64,000 bases of DNA from Hyaloperonospora brassicae (taxonomy: Eukaryota > Oomycota > Peronosporomycetes > Peronosporales > Peronosporaceae): assembly GCA_947650285.1 (NCBI GenBank), contig CANTFL010001444.1:248001-312000 (forward strand), written 5' to 3'. Both the position numbers and the translations under genes were made by a program. This document shows positions 1-9,754 of this stretch, piece by piece; within the stretch, counting starts at the first letter, position 1, and every line of letters begins with the position of its first letter. The notes under the pieces were generated by a model. The model was not told the origin of the DNA. It ran no database searches and worked only from the letters and a program-made list of their open reading frames with translations.

Positions 1-258
1 TTTAGCGTCCACCCGAACGGGACGAGGCTTAGCCTCTTCGTCTGGCATTACCACGTAGCGTGTTGGCATAGCCGACGCTACTTGGTTTTGAACCTGCCCT
101 AACAGGGCCGTTTCATACTGCATGAAGGTCTTGACTCGTGTACTTAGCACGTCGGGATCTTTTGCAGCTAGAAACTCCACATATTCTGAGACTACGGCCG
201 CGACCAGCTTATGAAGCGCGACCTATTAAGCCTCAGAGAGGGGTGTGAATTGCTCCAT
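1..258 (-). pseudogene. Gypsy-type gag fragment, runs off the left edge
   Basis: Read on the minus strand from an ATG at 258-256, this frame is open to the window edge except for two adjacent stop codons (TAA TAG) at codons 11 and 12. The downstream stretch, including EYVEFLAAKDPDVLSTRV and QYETALLGQVQNQV, is helical and resembles the N-terminal part of a Ty3/Gypsy Gag from oomycete elements. It lies directly inside the LTR at 318-802, where gag belongs for an element on the minus strand extending left out of the window. The two stops mark it as inactive. The gag identity rests on position and composition only; no zinc knuckle or protease is visible here. Confidence 0.55.
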
Positions 259-317
259 CCTCACAGAGGGTCAGTTGTAAAGACTTTGGCGTTAATTGAC
301 TCCGATTGCAACCAAAG

Positions 318-802
318 TTTAGCGGATCAACACAGCTCCTTAAGTCAGAGGAAGACTTTAATACTCAATGAGCAACTTGAGGTTCAGAGAACCCGACTCA
401 AAGAGTCAACAAGCTTAGAGAGCTTACGATCCCTGTTCCAGGGTGACCAAACGATTCAAAGAATTAAATGCACAGAGTGCGCGAGGAGTAGCTGCCTTAA
501 CAAGGCGTTGCGAAACTACTCTAACAATCACAAGACGCCTCAAAGAGGCACGTGTCTTTCGGATCAAAATGGGAGCTGAACTTTATTTTCTTTATCTAAA
601 AGAGCACCTTAGAACAAGAACGTACTTAATCTAGCCAATAATGTTCTAATAAGTACCTCTCGCAAGATCTCGTAATCAATGGTTGGCAGAAATCAGTCTT
701 TAACAAGTGATACGGTGTTCTGATACCACTTTCAATGGGATCCCATCACGTGTGTGCATCACAACTATCGTCGACTTCCAGTCGACAAGTAACTCCGTTA
801 CA
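318..802 (-). repeat. Gypsy-type LTR, left copy
   Basis: About 485 bp, clearly homologous to 60422-60953 along its whole length, in the same orientation. The shared blocks include CACAGCTCCTTAAGTCAGAG, GACGCCTCAAAGAGGCACGTG and CAAGATCTCGTAATCAATGG. It ends in CCGTTACA, the usual oomycete Gypsy terminus. The other end reads TTTAGCGG where the right copy has TGTAGCGG, so the terminal TG appears mutated. With gag on its left it is the 5' LTR of a minus-strand element. A tail-only fragment of the same LTR is at about 4014-4091. Confidence 0.65.
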
Positions 803-984
803 CTCCAAATAAGAGCGTTTTTTATGAGTAAGGAGGCAAAATCGACACACAATATTGGCCCGCTAAATGTAGGGACGACTGTACTCTGATGAAATAGTGC
901 TTCAAATATACATCTACTTGTTCTGAGCTTGTATATTTTCGTGATCACTAGATAATCTTCTATGAAATTCAACTTTTCTTTACG
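803..984. other. Unassigned spacer before the inverted arm
   Basis: 182 bp between the Gypsy LTR and the outer edge of the left inverted arm. I see no gene or repeat here. It does not match the sequence just outside the right arm (25229 onward), so the duplication breakpoint lies at about 985. Confidence 0.5.
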
Positions 985-1080
985 ATTTTCTCGACCGAGA
1001 CGAGTTATCGCCAATCAGATCGCCCCACATCGCGCAATCGAAGCATCGCACACACCTCTTCGGCCTCTGCGACGAGCGAC

Positions 1081-2307
1081 ATGGCGAAGGTGCGGACGCC
1101 ATTAGAACTGACCGTCTTTACAGCGCACTTGCGCACACGACGTGGCAGCTGGCGGTCTCTCGTTCGCGATAGATTGCAGACGGTACTGACCCTGTGGCTG
1201 CTGACCCGTGAACGCTCCGCAGGCTTCGTCTCCCAGCGTGAGAGCGATCTTCATCTTGGACAGCGATGGCAATCGCGTGTGTGCCAAGTACTACGACAAG
1301 TCGTACCCAACGCAGAAGGAACAGGTCGCGCTGGAGAAGAAGCTGTACGCCAAGACGAAGAACGCAAACGCACGTCTAGAAGGTGTGTGCATTGCGTTGG
1401 GGACTTGACGGTCGAGGCTGATCTGACACACGTTGGGTCGCTTAAATGATGTTATTTTCCGCTCTGTTTCGTTGTTTTGTGGGTCCATAGCTGACATTAT
1501 CCTAATTGAAAACGTCGTGAGCGTGTACCGCTGTGGCTCCGACACGACAATGCACGTGGTCGGATCTGCTCTGGAAGTAAGCGATGCAAAGACGCGACGC
1601 GTCTGATAGTAGTCGAAGCAACCGGTAACTCACGCTGCGGATGCGTGGATGTGGATGTCGATCCGGTTGATACAGAACGAGCTTATCCTCCTGACGGTGC
1701 TGGACGCGGCCTTTGACACGGTCAGCAATTTGCTCAAGTACGTTGCTGTTGTTCTTTCGCCGCAACAGTCATGTTGGCACTTGCATGGTGGTTGACGGAT
1801 GCTGTTGTTGGCTGCTACTGTAGGGGTCGGATGGATCGCCACGTGATGCTGGACAACATTGAGCTGGTGCTACTCACGTTTGACGAGGTCGTCGATGGCG
1901 GGTAAGGTTGTCGCGGTGCTTTGATGATTCATGTAAATCACTCGTTGGGAAGTCTAAGGCGACCATTTGCTCCTCGACAACAGGATCATCCTAGAAATCG
2001 ACACGCCGTCTATCGCGAACCGCGTGCTCATGCGCGTAAGAGCTTGCATCTTTCGCGTCGTCCTTTCACTTGGTGTGGCCGCGACCGGCTGACGATGTGA
2101 TATTGGTTGTGCGTGTTGTTCCTTTGCTGCAGGGTATCGACAACGAAGTCCCGGTTGCAGAACTTACTATCTCACAGGTCAGTCAGCGCGAGAAGCAAGT
2201 AGTAGATCATTGCGGCTGCTGTTGCTCATATAGGGCACGTGTTTCTGTATATCTCGCAGGCGTTCGCATCGGCTCGCGAGCAGTTTTCGCGGTCGTTCCG
2301 CAGTTAA
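1081..2307 (+). CDS. Coatomer subunit zeta, copy 1 (left arm)
   Basis: Zeta-COP is the small longin-like subunit of the COPI coat that buds Golgi-to-ER and intra-Golgi vesicles. Exons by eye: 1081-1089, 1223-1382, 1491-1576, 1676-1737, 1824-1901, 1984-2035, 2133-2177, 2260-2307, giving 540 nt and 179 residues, the usual length for the family (about 177-180). All joins are GT-AG and keep frame. Recognisable family blocks in order are [64 protein letters not shown] and [12 protein letters not shown]. The first coding exon is only nine bases (Met-Ala-Lys). It was chosen because the frame of exon 2 has a stop just upstream and no ATG. Seven introns in 180 codons is high for an oomycete gene. Copy 2 is at 23906-25132. 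Nothing in copy 1 is broken. Confidence 0.9.
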
Positions 2308-3989
2308 ACGGCGAAAAGATTGTTTTCCAGCGCGTCTGCATCCAAACGTTTGTGCTCTTTGTATGTGCATGACTGGCACTTTTCTTGCTCCTCGGCATGA
2401 TACTTGACTCCCATGGACTCCATCTCGCAAGCACGAAACCTCGACCAGCATGGGCATCATCTGGCGGGGATAGTACAAGGCGGCCGCCGTTCGCCAGTCA
2501 TCATTTCAAGAGAGCAAATGAGCTTTAGCGACAACATACACACGGATGCTGTAAACGGTGCTTGTTTGGCAATCCATTCCAGCCGGAAGGCATGCACTGC
2601 CACATGTCACGATCGATCAAGTCGCTGCGTGCATCTGAATATCCTTCTTGGCCAATTGGACGAGTCCAGCGACAATCTCCGAGCAAATGCATGACCGCCT
2701 TTGTCTTCCAGCACCCAGCCGAGGCCGCATGCGAGGTAACAGAACCAAGCCCTCGTCCGAAGTCCGTGCGTCAACAACATGCGTGATTGCAGCGCATTCC
2801 GACTTGATTACGTGACATGTACATGCGGTACAGAGATGGTGTGACGTTACTCCTGATCCGGCAGTCGGTTGTTCGTAGAACATCTCAGCCATCATCACAC
2901 CCGTTCCATACGAGGGAGGTACGCCTTGTTGTAGCTGCCGCAAACATAGTTGCTGACCGTCTTTGCTCGTCTCACTATGGCCGACTTTGGTCGAGACCGC
3001 AGCCAAGCTTGAAACGAATTGTAACGTACGAACGATGCGACTGCTATCGGAGCAATGTATACATCCATGTATACTCTTACACATATGCTTGGGTAGACGA
3101 GAACATACCTACCTAGTAACTCGACTACAACAGTCGAATCTTGGATAACGAAGCGCTCCGGTAGTGATTCGAACGAATCCACTCGGGACCACATCGATCT
3201 TCAGCACAACTTCGGAGGACTGTGGAACCTGACGAGGTAAACAAAAGAAGTGGGCTGGTCAGCTCCCAAACGAAGTCACGAAGGAAATGCGCAGTCGTTG
3301 GGCTTGTTTTGCATGTCCGCCGCATACGTCTGATTGACATGGCCCAACTGGCCTATTGCAACATGCATGCAAGTCCAATGGCTAGGCAGAGTCAATCCGT
3401 GGAGGATGGACCTGTTGAAGGGAAGGTATGCTCTCACTATCTGCATTCATTTGCTGACCCTATGTAGCCCTCCGGAGTCTCCTGACAGGATCAAGAAAAC
3501 GTGCGTGATCATTGAGCGTTGATGCAGCATGAAAAACACTTGTTAAGCAAACCTCAAGATGGGACGGTAGGCGAGACAATTAGGGACTGAGAAGCAGCTG
3601 TAAACGTATCGTTAAAACAAACAGTGCATTTTACTACCGCTAGCACTACTCAACTGCTAACACAAATCTCGTTGCGTCACGAAAGCGCATCCGACTGCCA
3701 TAGTCGAGGGACTGATGTCTGACACAAAGCGCGTATCTGCGACACGCTGCCTGCCACTCATAAAGCGATGAAAAAGGTTCTGCACCCCGATGCAATGTTC
3801 AATTCCGACCGATTTGTCTTGTTAAGCGCCTTGTTCACTAAGGCAGTTGGACAAAAGTCAGAATGATTACGTCAATGTGACCTCTGTTGCTGCAGTATAG
3901 ACAGACTCGCGTGTGGAGTTCAATACCAGCTTTAGCGAAGATGGTGCCAACGTAAAGCTGCGGTCGATTTGCGCGCTCCATCTGGCCAG
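2308..3989. other. Distal part of left arm, no confident gene
   Basis: About 1.7 kb beyond the coatomer zeta stop. Several overlapping open frames exist on both strands, the longest 155 codons at 2617-3084 on the minus strand, but none matches a family I know and they conflict with one another. On the minus strand a 46-codon frame ends with a TAA at 2306-2304, overlapping the coatomer stop at 2305-2307. It could be the last exon of a convergent gene, but there is no homology support. The mirror-image sequence is 22225-23905. Confidence 0.5.
2617..3084 (-). CDS. Possible hypothetical ORF in the left arm (155 aa)
   Basis: A 155-codon open frame on the minus strand, repeated exactly in the right arm at 23129-23596 on the plus strand. 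It is rich in Cys, His and Ser and has no membrane segment or motif I recognise. If real it would converge with the coatomer zeta gene. Survival of the frame in both arms is not independent evidence, because the arms are almost identical. It may equally be a chance frame or part of a spliced gene whose exons I cannot define. Confidence 0.15.
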   Translation of the reverse strand: MCKSIHGCIHCSDSSRIVRTLQFVSSLAAVSTKVGHSETSKDGQQLCLRQLQQGVPPSYGTGVMMAEMFYEQPTAGSGVTSHHLCTACTCHVIKSECAAITHVVDARTSDEGLVLLPRMRPRLGAGRQRRSCICSEIVAGLVQLAKKDIQMHAAT

Positions 3990-4013
3990 AAAAAAGTTAC
4001 AGGGTTTTTTGAC

Positions 4014-4091
4014 CCCCTTTCAAAGGGTCCCATCACTTGTGTGCATCACAACTATTGTCGATATCCAGTCGACGTGTAACTTCGTTTCACC
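4014..4091 (-). repeat. Tail fragment of the Gypsy LTR family
   Basis: About 78 bp matching the outer end of the LTRs at 318-802 and 60422-60953. Shared words are GTGTGCATCACAACTAT, CCAGTCGACGTGTAAC and the CTTTCAAAGGGTCCCATCAC block. It lies between the inner end of the left inverted arm (3989) and the Copia LTR at 4150. It is probably a remnant left by deletion or recombination. Confidence 0.6.
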
Positions 4092-4149
4092 TTTCGTGCA
4101 TCACACCTATGAACGACTATTAGTCAATCCCTAAACTCGCAACAGGGCC

Positions 4150-4284
4150 TGTGTTATGCAACTTCACCTGGTAAAATTGCAGTATGCAGATGGAAGTCAT
4201 TTTGAGTAGTGTAAACAATGAAGTTGACTCCCGCTTTATTATAATCATACTTCCTACTATCTTTGCACAAGTGTAACTACAACA
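4150..4284 (+). repeat. 5' LTR of decayed Copia element 1
   Basis: 135 bp starting TGTGTTATGC and ending CTACAACA. It aligns to 8865-9001 with many substitutions; shared words include AAATTGCAGT, GAAGTTGA and TTTGCACA. It stands upstream of the plus-strand Copia integrase and RNase H remnants. No matching 5 bp duplication flanks the pair (GGGCC on the left, TTTAT on the right). Confidence 0.65.
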
Positions 4285-5922
4285 ATATATTGAACAGTAT
4301 ATGAGCCAAGCGGAGCTTGTTGGCGGCTCTGCCTATGAATCCAATTTCTGCTGTCTAGTCGCGGGTCTGTTTCGACATACGACCCAAAAATGGAAGGATA
4401 CTGGGCTTTGTCCACGGTGGCACTGGAATAGATGCTCGTGATGGTCGGTGACTTGACGGAACGAATAAAAGTAAAGAATTCTTTCAACGAAGTCAAGTGG
4501 AATACCGACGCAGGGACCTACCGGAGTCCATCGTCTTTGGCTCGGTCCTCAGTTCAGGGGCGGGTATGAAACTCCAGGCATTGAAGTATACGCCGACACC
4601 TAAACGTTCGCCGAAAATCTCGCCGTCTACCGATTTCAGTGACAGTCGACCAGCAATTGCTGGGGATTACATAGTGGGCACGCCGGCTTAGTCCGGGGTC
4701 AACCATGAGAGGCCTAAATAAAATGAGTTAGGGTTTTTAGCGCAAGACATACCCGCAAAATATACCCTGGAATGCAAGTACCGGGTCTTGTGTCAACAAC
4801 GCGGATTAGTACGCATAGGCGTACCGGATGCACGTCAAAGGAAGATGGAACTGCAACCTTTTGACAGAACGGAACTGTACCATAAACACGGTTGCGGCTG
4901 CCTTATATAAAGAACCAACTTTGTTCGACAGATTCGTTTCTCCAAGCGTAGTGCAGATTTTCGTGGCCCGAAGACATCAAGGTTGACGTACTCGGGCAAC
5001 AACTCGCTGGCACGGCGCATAATTATTACTGCTGGCAGGTGAAAACTTGTGGGTTCGATATTCAAACTTAAAAGCATGCCATGCAGCGGATGCCTTAATC
5101 TTCCAGCTCCAAGATTACTCCTGCTCAGATCATGAGGTTGTTTACTGTGGTTAAGTCACCTCAGCGAAGCTGGACGGACCACTTCTTGTACTTCAATGCC
5201 GCCAACGACCCGTTTGGAGGCGCAGAAAATCCCGTTCTGGATAACATCGTTCATTAGGCCGACCCTATAATGCGCACGACCATAAAGACCGAGAATCTTA
5301 AAAGGCGCGCGACTTTTATGGATAGAAACGTTGTAATTAGTGTGGTAGCGCCTATAAATCCAGGATAAATTGCCTAAAGAAGATCAAAAAAAAAGAAGAT
5401 GCAAAATTTGCCATGGCCGTGCAAGGAGACCGCACAGCCTCACCAAGCCACTGGGTGTTAGACAGTGGATCAGGTCGTCACCTCGTTAACGACTAAAGAC
5501 TTGCGGGATGATGCGGTAGAGATTAACATCGACTGTTTTACGTCATATTCGAACAGTGGACCGCTCCAGATTACAAAGCACGGGAGCGTGGTGATCCGGG
5601 TAAAAGCTTTTAGATTCACTACAAACATTTGAATTCTCGATATTTAGTTCGCACCCTAATTTGGAGCGTTTCATCATTCCTTCGAAAGTCTGTACAAGCA
5701 GATATGCGTACTTTAAAATTGTAAATGTAGGCGTGGCATGGTATCGCATCCTAGTGGTGCACAGATTATGGATGTAGACCGCATCAATGATGTGTTGATT
5801 GTTGGGTTTTTATAAGGTAGTACGATGGATGATTTTCGTGGATTCAGATCATTGATGGACACAATCACGACGAGCTTCGTAGCCATGACGAATAATTAAA
5901 TACCGATGTCTACGACACATCT

Positions 5923-6600
5923 TTGTTCGACTTCCTTCGGTGTATGGGTCAACTATCTTACGACACTATCATGAATATGGCTCGTAACCCCGTCTCTGCT
6001 ATCAATCTAACTAATACCAAGCACTTCAACTGCTTGACCTGTGCACACGAAAAGCAGACGACGAAAAAAACAATCGCCAATGAACATTATTGTAAATTCA
6101 CTCATTGACGTGATCGGGGACGTGGTATGTTCGGACCTGAAAGGTCCAATGACCCTTCGTAATCGGCTCGGCAATCAATTTTTAGTCAATATTATCGACC
6201 ATCAATCGAACTTTTGCCATGCGTTCCTAGCAAAAGCCAAGAATGACGCTGCAATGCACTTCAAATTTTTGACTTTTGAGCTTCACTTTGGTTGCTATGC
6301 ACACGCTATACTTACCGACGGTGGAGGCAAATACAAGCCTTTAGAGGTTTTTTTAAATAAGTTTATGTCCCACGTCAAGTTTGCGAGCGTGACAGCCAAT
6401 ATAGCTATGGTAGATCCTACCTAACGAATGCACCGCTCAATCATGAATGTGGTGCGGAGCATGATTTTTCTGGGTGTATTGCCTTTGACGTTCCGGGGTT
6501 ATGCTGCAGAATTTGCAGTATACGTCCTCAACCGAGCCCCAACAAAGCAAACAAAGGTGTTATCTCACCTATCGAGGTGATAAGAAAAAAGAGACCCGTT
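5923..6600 (+). pseudogene. Copia integrase remnant
   Basis: Two overlapping frames hold a GAG-pre-integrase and integrase core. The first (5923-6108) has GQLSYDTIMNMARNPVSAI followed by NCLTCAHEKQT, the usual Cys-x2-Cys end of the pre-integrase zinc region. The second (6041-6424) has DVVCSDLKGPMTLRNRLG and a DGGGKY block where the integrase core carries its second acidic residue. A third piece near 6427-6590 reads RSIMNVVRSMIF and YVLNRAPTKQ. Frame changes between the pieces and stops inside them make the gene inactive. Confidence 0.75.
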
Positions 6601-7149
6601 ATTAGTGAAATTCTAGCCTTTGACATCCTCTTCACCATACATCGAACGACTTCAAAAAGTCGCTGGGTGCTCTAGTGAAACCGGCCATCATCATCGTCAA
6701 GAATGGAGAGATTAGTGGATACCTGGGTTTTATACCGATGGAGCGTGATGTGGTGATGAATGAGCATATAAATCATGTTGAAACTTTGGCCGGCACACAA
6801 TAACTATATATGTTAAAGAATCAACTAGGTGCCGACGGTCAGGATGGGCGCGACAACAAGGATTTCGTAAGCCAGAAAAAAGCACGATCGTCAATATGAC
6901 ATCCAGATCCACATACTACATGATAGAGACGGGCTTAACAAGACGTTTCACGAAGTGAAGTCAAAGTTGGCACCATGCTATTGCGGTCCGATAAGAATTA
7001 TTTAGGAACTTTGTTGGGTCGTACGGAATAGAACTAATTCGAGAGATTTTCCCCAAAATTACGGTGAGGCTATGCGAAGTGGCATCAATGACAAGTGGGC
7101 CCGTGGACATCAAGAAAGAAGTGAAAGTTCCGTAAGAAGACGGTGTGTG

Positions 7150-7720
7150 AAAGGTTGTTGTTCAGCAAAAAAAAGCTCAAGTTTTACAAAACAAGTGGGT
7201 TTTTAAGGGCAATACCGATCCGATGGAAATATTGATAGATACAAGGCTAGACTTGTTGCTAGCGGGAACGAACCATTGTTCGGAATCGACTACACCTTGA
7301 TCCGAGCCGCTGTTATTATGATAGTAAATGTCAAGGTCATTGTGGTCCTCTCTCGCAGATGGAACGTGTCAGCACGAAATTGTGATGTCCCAAGTGCGTA
7401 ATTTAAGGCTGACCACGAGAAGGGTCTTGATACCTACATGAAGGTAACAAGTGGGATGCCAGTTGCTTATATTATTTTGGACCAACATAGAGTTTCAGAG
7501 ACAAAGCCAGTTGTTCTATTGCTTAATAGATACCTGTATGTATTGAAGCAAGCGGAAAGATTGCGGAGCAATTGATGCATACCGTACAAACCGAATTGAA
7601 CTTCAATTAGTGCACTGCGGACATATGTGTATACGTCAACCGGTCTGACACAAGTGTAATGATCTGTTTGATACTGGTACTTACAATGATGTCGTTGCAC
7701 ATATATTAAAGACCTGTTAT
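7150..7720 (+). pseudogene. Copia reverse transcriptase remnant
   Basis: Scattered peptides that fit a Copia reverse transcriptase, such as NKWVFKGN near 7190 and a degenerate relative of the catalytic YVDD box near 7625, where the sequence reads YVNR. Several stops and shifts separate them. Assignment rests mainly on position between the integrase and RNase H remnants. Confidence 0.45.
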
Positions 7721-7821
7721 CACATGAAGTCAAGGACCTCAGCGTTGTAAAACAATCTTAAATTAAGAGTCAATTTAAATGACCAGAAGGGTACGTGCCG
7801 GACTAATAGGTAATAATATAC

Positions 7822-8600
7822 TTGCTGATGAAGGAACATGGCTTAGCTAATGGAAACGGTGCACGGTCGACATCAGGAGACGACTACAATATTGCCAATG
7901 AACCAGGCTCAGAGCTATCGGTGCCGACCGCCAAACCCGGATCAGTAAGTTTGAAGGATTTCCAGTCTCCTGTCGAAAGTTTGCTTTGGATCGCGCGCTT
8001 CTCTCGACCGGATCTGTCTTCGGCTTCCTTCAGGCGGCTCGATATTCGGACAAGCCGACGATCAAGGACTCGAAAATGACGAAGAGAATCGCAAGATACT
8101 TAAAGGAATCAAAGATGCTGAAAGTTTGCACTGACAGCGCTTCTCATTCGACCAGACCAATAACGGCCGAAAGTTTGATGATGCGGACTTCGGAGCGGTA
8201 ATTTAGACCGAAAGTCTATCTCAGTTTTCTTGGATACTATGGACGGTGCAATCATGTCATGGGCGTTTAAGAAGTCGACTAGTGTATCCCTGAGCACATT
8301 GGAAGCAGAGTTCATTGCAGTGTCACATGAGGGTCGCGAACTCTTGGGAATTAGGGAGTTGTTTGGCGAGCTAAACATGAAAATGTCCATGCTGACGCCG
8401 ACAGTAAAGCTGCGATCGATTTTCTAGATATAGAAAAGGGTCTTTTATTCCCCAAGAACACGAACTACCGTTTCAAGTTTCTGTGCCATTATGCCAGATC
8501 TAAGGTTTTAGAGCCATGCTTAATTGATCCGGACGACAAGATAGCAGACCTATTGACGAACACGCTGATAGCATCGAGGATTTTGGCGTTGCGTGACCAT
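7822..8600 (+). pseudogene. Copia RNase H remnant
   Basis: The 8230-8427 frame carries DGAIMSWAFKKSTSVSLST followed by LEAEFIAVSHEGRELL, the typical Copia RNase H block. The 7822-8079 frame holds the preceding SLKDFQSPVESLLWIARFSRPDLS connection region. The frames are out of register with each other and stops intervene. It lies about 270 bp before the 3' LTR, as expected. Confidence 0.75.
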
Positions 8601-8864
8601 TTTTAATGATTGCCTTTTAAAGTTACGTCGAGACAGATTGTCAGAATATACTACCTCTCACAGGTTCTTGTTGGTTGGACGGTCAACTTCAAGACCTATT
8701 ACAGTTAAGGTTATACCTCGCCTGATTGTAAATCATTCTAATAACTTGATAAGTGGGACGCTAAAAGATAGATGCCCCGTGGGACGGTCAGGATGTCGAC
8801 CTACTGGGACAGGGAGGGCCGGAAGACATATGGGATAAGCACACGGTGACAAACAGACCGAGCT

Positions 8865-9001
8865 TGTGTCACCTGCAACTTGATATGGTCAAATTGCAGT
8901 TTGCAAATTAAAAAGATATGTAAGAGTGTCAACATACGAAGTTGATTCTCGCTATATTTTACTAATGCTCCTACTACCTTTGCACAGGTGCAACGACAAC
9001 A
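8865..9001 (+). repeat. 3' LTR of decayed Copia element 1
   Basis: 137 bp starting TGTGTCACCT and ending ACGACAACA, aligning with the LTR at 4150-4284. The high divergence between the two LTRs dates the insertion as old. Confidence 0.65.
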
Positions 9002-9014
9002 TTTATATAAACAA

Positions 9015-9288
9015 AAGAATCATCATAAGGTCGTTAACGCGTCTCGGTACACGACGTGTGCATGCGCGATATCCTATGACGTCCCTACTCTGCCTCTAAT
9101 CTGTATAATACCCACATTTAGACGTCAGGCGAGAGAACTTTCAGAATTGTTTCAAACTCAAACGCTTTTTTTACTTCTCATTTACAGTATATTTCCGTTG
9201 TCGATCATTAAATTAAAAGCTTTGAGGGGTGGATTTCCCCTTTTAAAAAGACGAAGCATACCTCTATTTTTAAATTTCTATAACATGC
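9015..9288 (+). repeat. Diverged inverted repeat, left half
   Basis: This stretch matches, in reverse complement, the sequence that continues outward from the 466 bp repeat on the other side (15602-15656, then across the Copia insertion to 21942-22145). Shared words are CGGTACACGACGT, GAGAGAACTTTCAGAATTG and GTCGATCATTAAATT. By eye identity is roughly three quarters, with small indels. No coding capacity is visible on this side. Confidence 0.8.
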
Positions 9289-9754
9289 CCATGCCGTCAT
9301 CGGCTCGACGAAAATCAACAAAGTTTACCAGATACGCCTTCCTAGAGCAACAACTAAGCCTCCAGCGTGCAAGATCTACAAGTTAAAATTCTATAATTTA
9401 GGATAACCGTCCGCTATCTTCTACCATTCCCATTCATACGTCTCAGCAATAATTTTTGTTGTTGTACCAATTGACTTAGTTCACCCAATACCTGAGATTT
9501 GTACTTATCTTAAGCCATTGAGTGCGACGATCGAAGCCGCGCATTAAATTGTCATGTTTGGTGATGGGTACCATTGCGTATATTCATACGGAAATATATC
9601 GTGCGTCAGCCATGTCGGTACCATCAGCTCTATAGTTTCTGAAAAATGCTAGGTGCATCACTCCTTCCGACCTCTTTAAGCGAACTGGCATACCTGCGTC
9701 GTCTCGAAGTGAGAACAAAGACGGGTGGTCAATTTCTTTTCTTCTCCTTGTACC
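9289..9754 (+). repeat. 466 bp perfect inverted repeat, left copy
   Basis: Reverse complement of 15136-15601. Paired positions always sum to 24890, and I found no mismatch in the parts compared. Homology continues outward at much lower identity (9015-9288). Inward of 9754 it stops abruptly. A 63-codon frame at 9584-9775 on the minus strand runs through it but looks like chance. Confidence 0.9.

Larger units (their letters stand above)
985..3989 (+). repeat. Left arm of a 3.0 kb inverted duplication
   Basis: This stretch is the reverse complement of 22225-25228. From 985 to about 3520 paired positions sum to 26213; near the inner end the sum is 26214, so there is a single 1-base length difference. 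Only scattered substitutions are visible, so identity is about 99 percent or higher. The match ends sharply at CTGGCCAG (left arm 3982-3989, right arm 22225-22232). It contains a complete coatomer zeta gene and about 1.7 kb of flanking DNA. Confidence 0.95.
4150..9001 (+). mobile_element. Decayed Ty1/Copia retrotransposon 1
   Basis: 4.85 kb between two short diverged LTRs, coding on the plus strand. Remnants appear in Copia order: pre-integrase and integrase (5923-6600), reverse transcriptase scraps (about 7150-7720), RNase H (7822-8600). Every block has stops and frame changes. LTR divergence is far higher than in the Copia at 15657-21941, so this insertion is much older. It lies at the point where the left side lost the sequence that is still present at about 22146-22224 on the right side. 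Confidence 0.8.

Noticed and set aside
1081..1449. 122-codon frame starting at the coatomer ATG
   Set aside because: It reads through intron 1 in the wrong frame. The true protein leaves this frame after nine bases.
4720..4742. TTAGGGTTTTTAG word as a telomere remnant
   Set aside because: A single imperfect copy of the TTTAGGG-type repeat is expected by chance.
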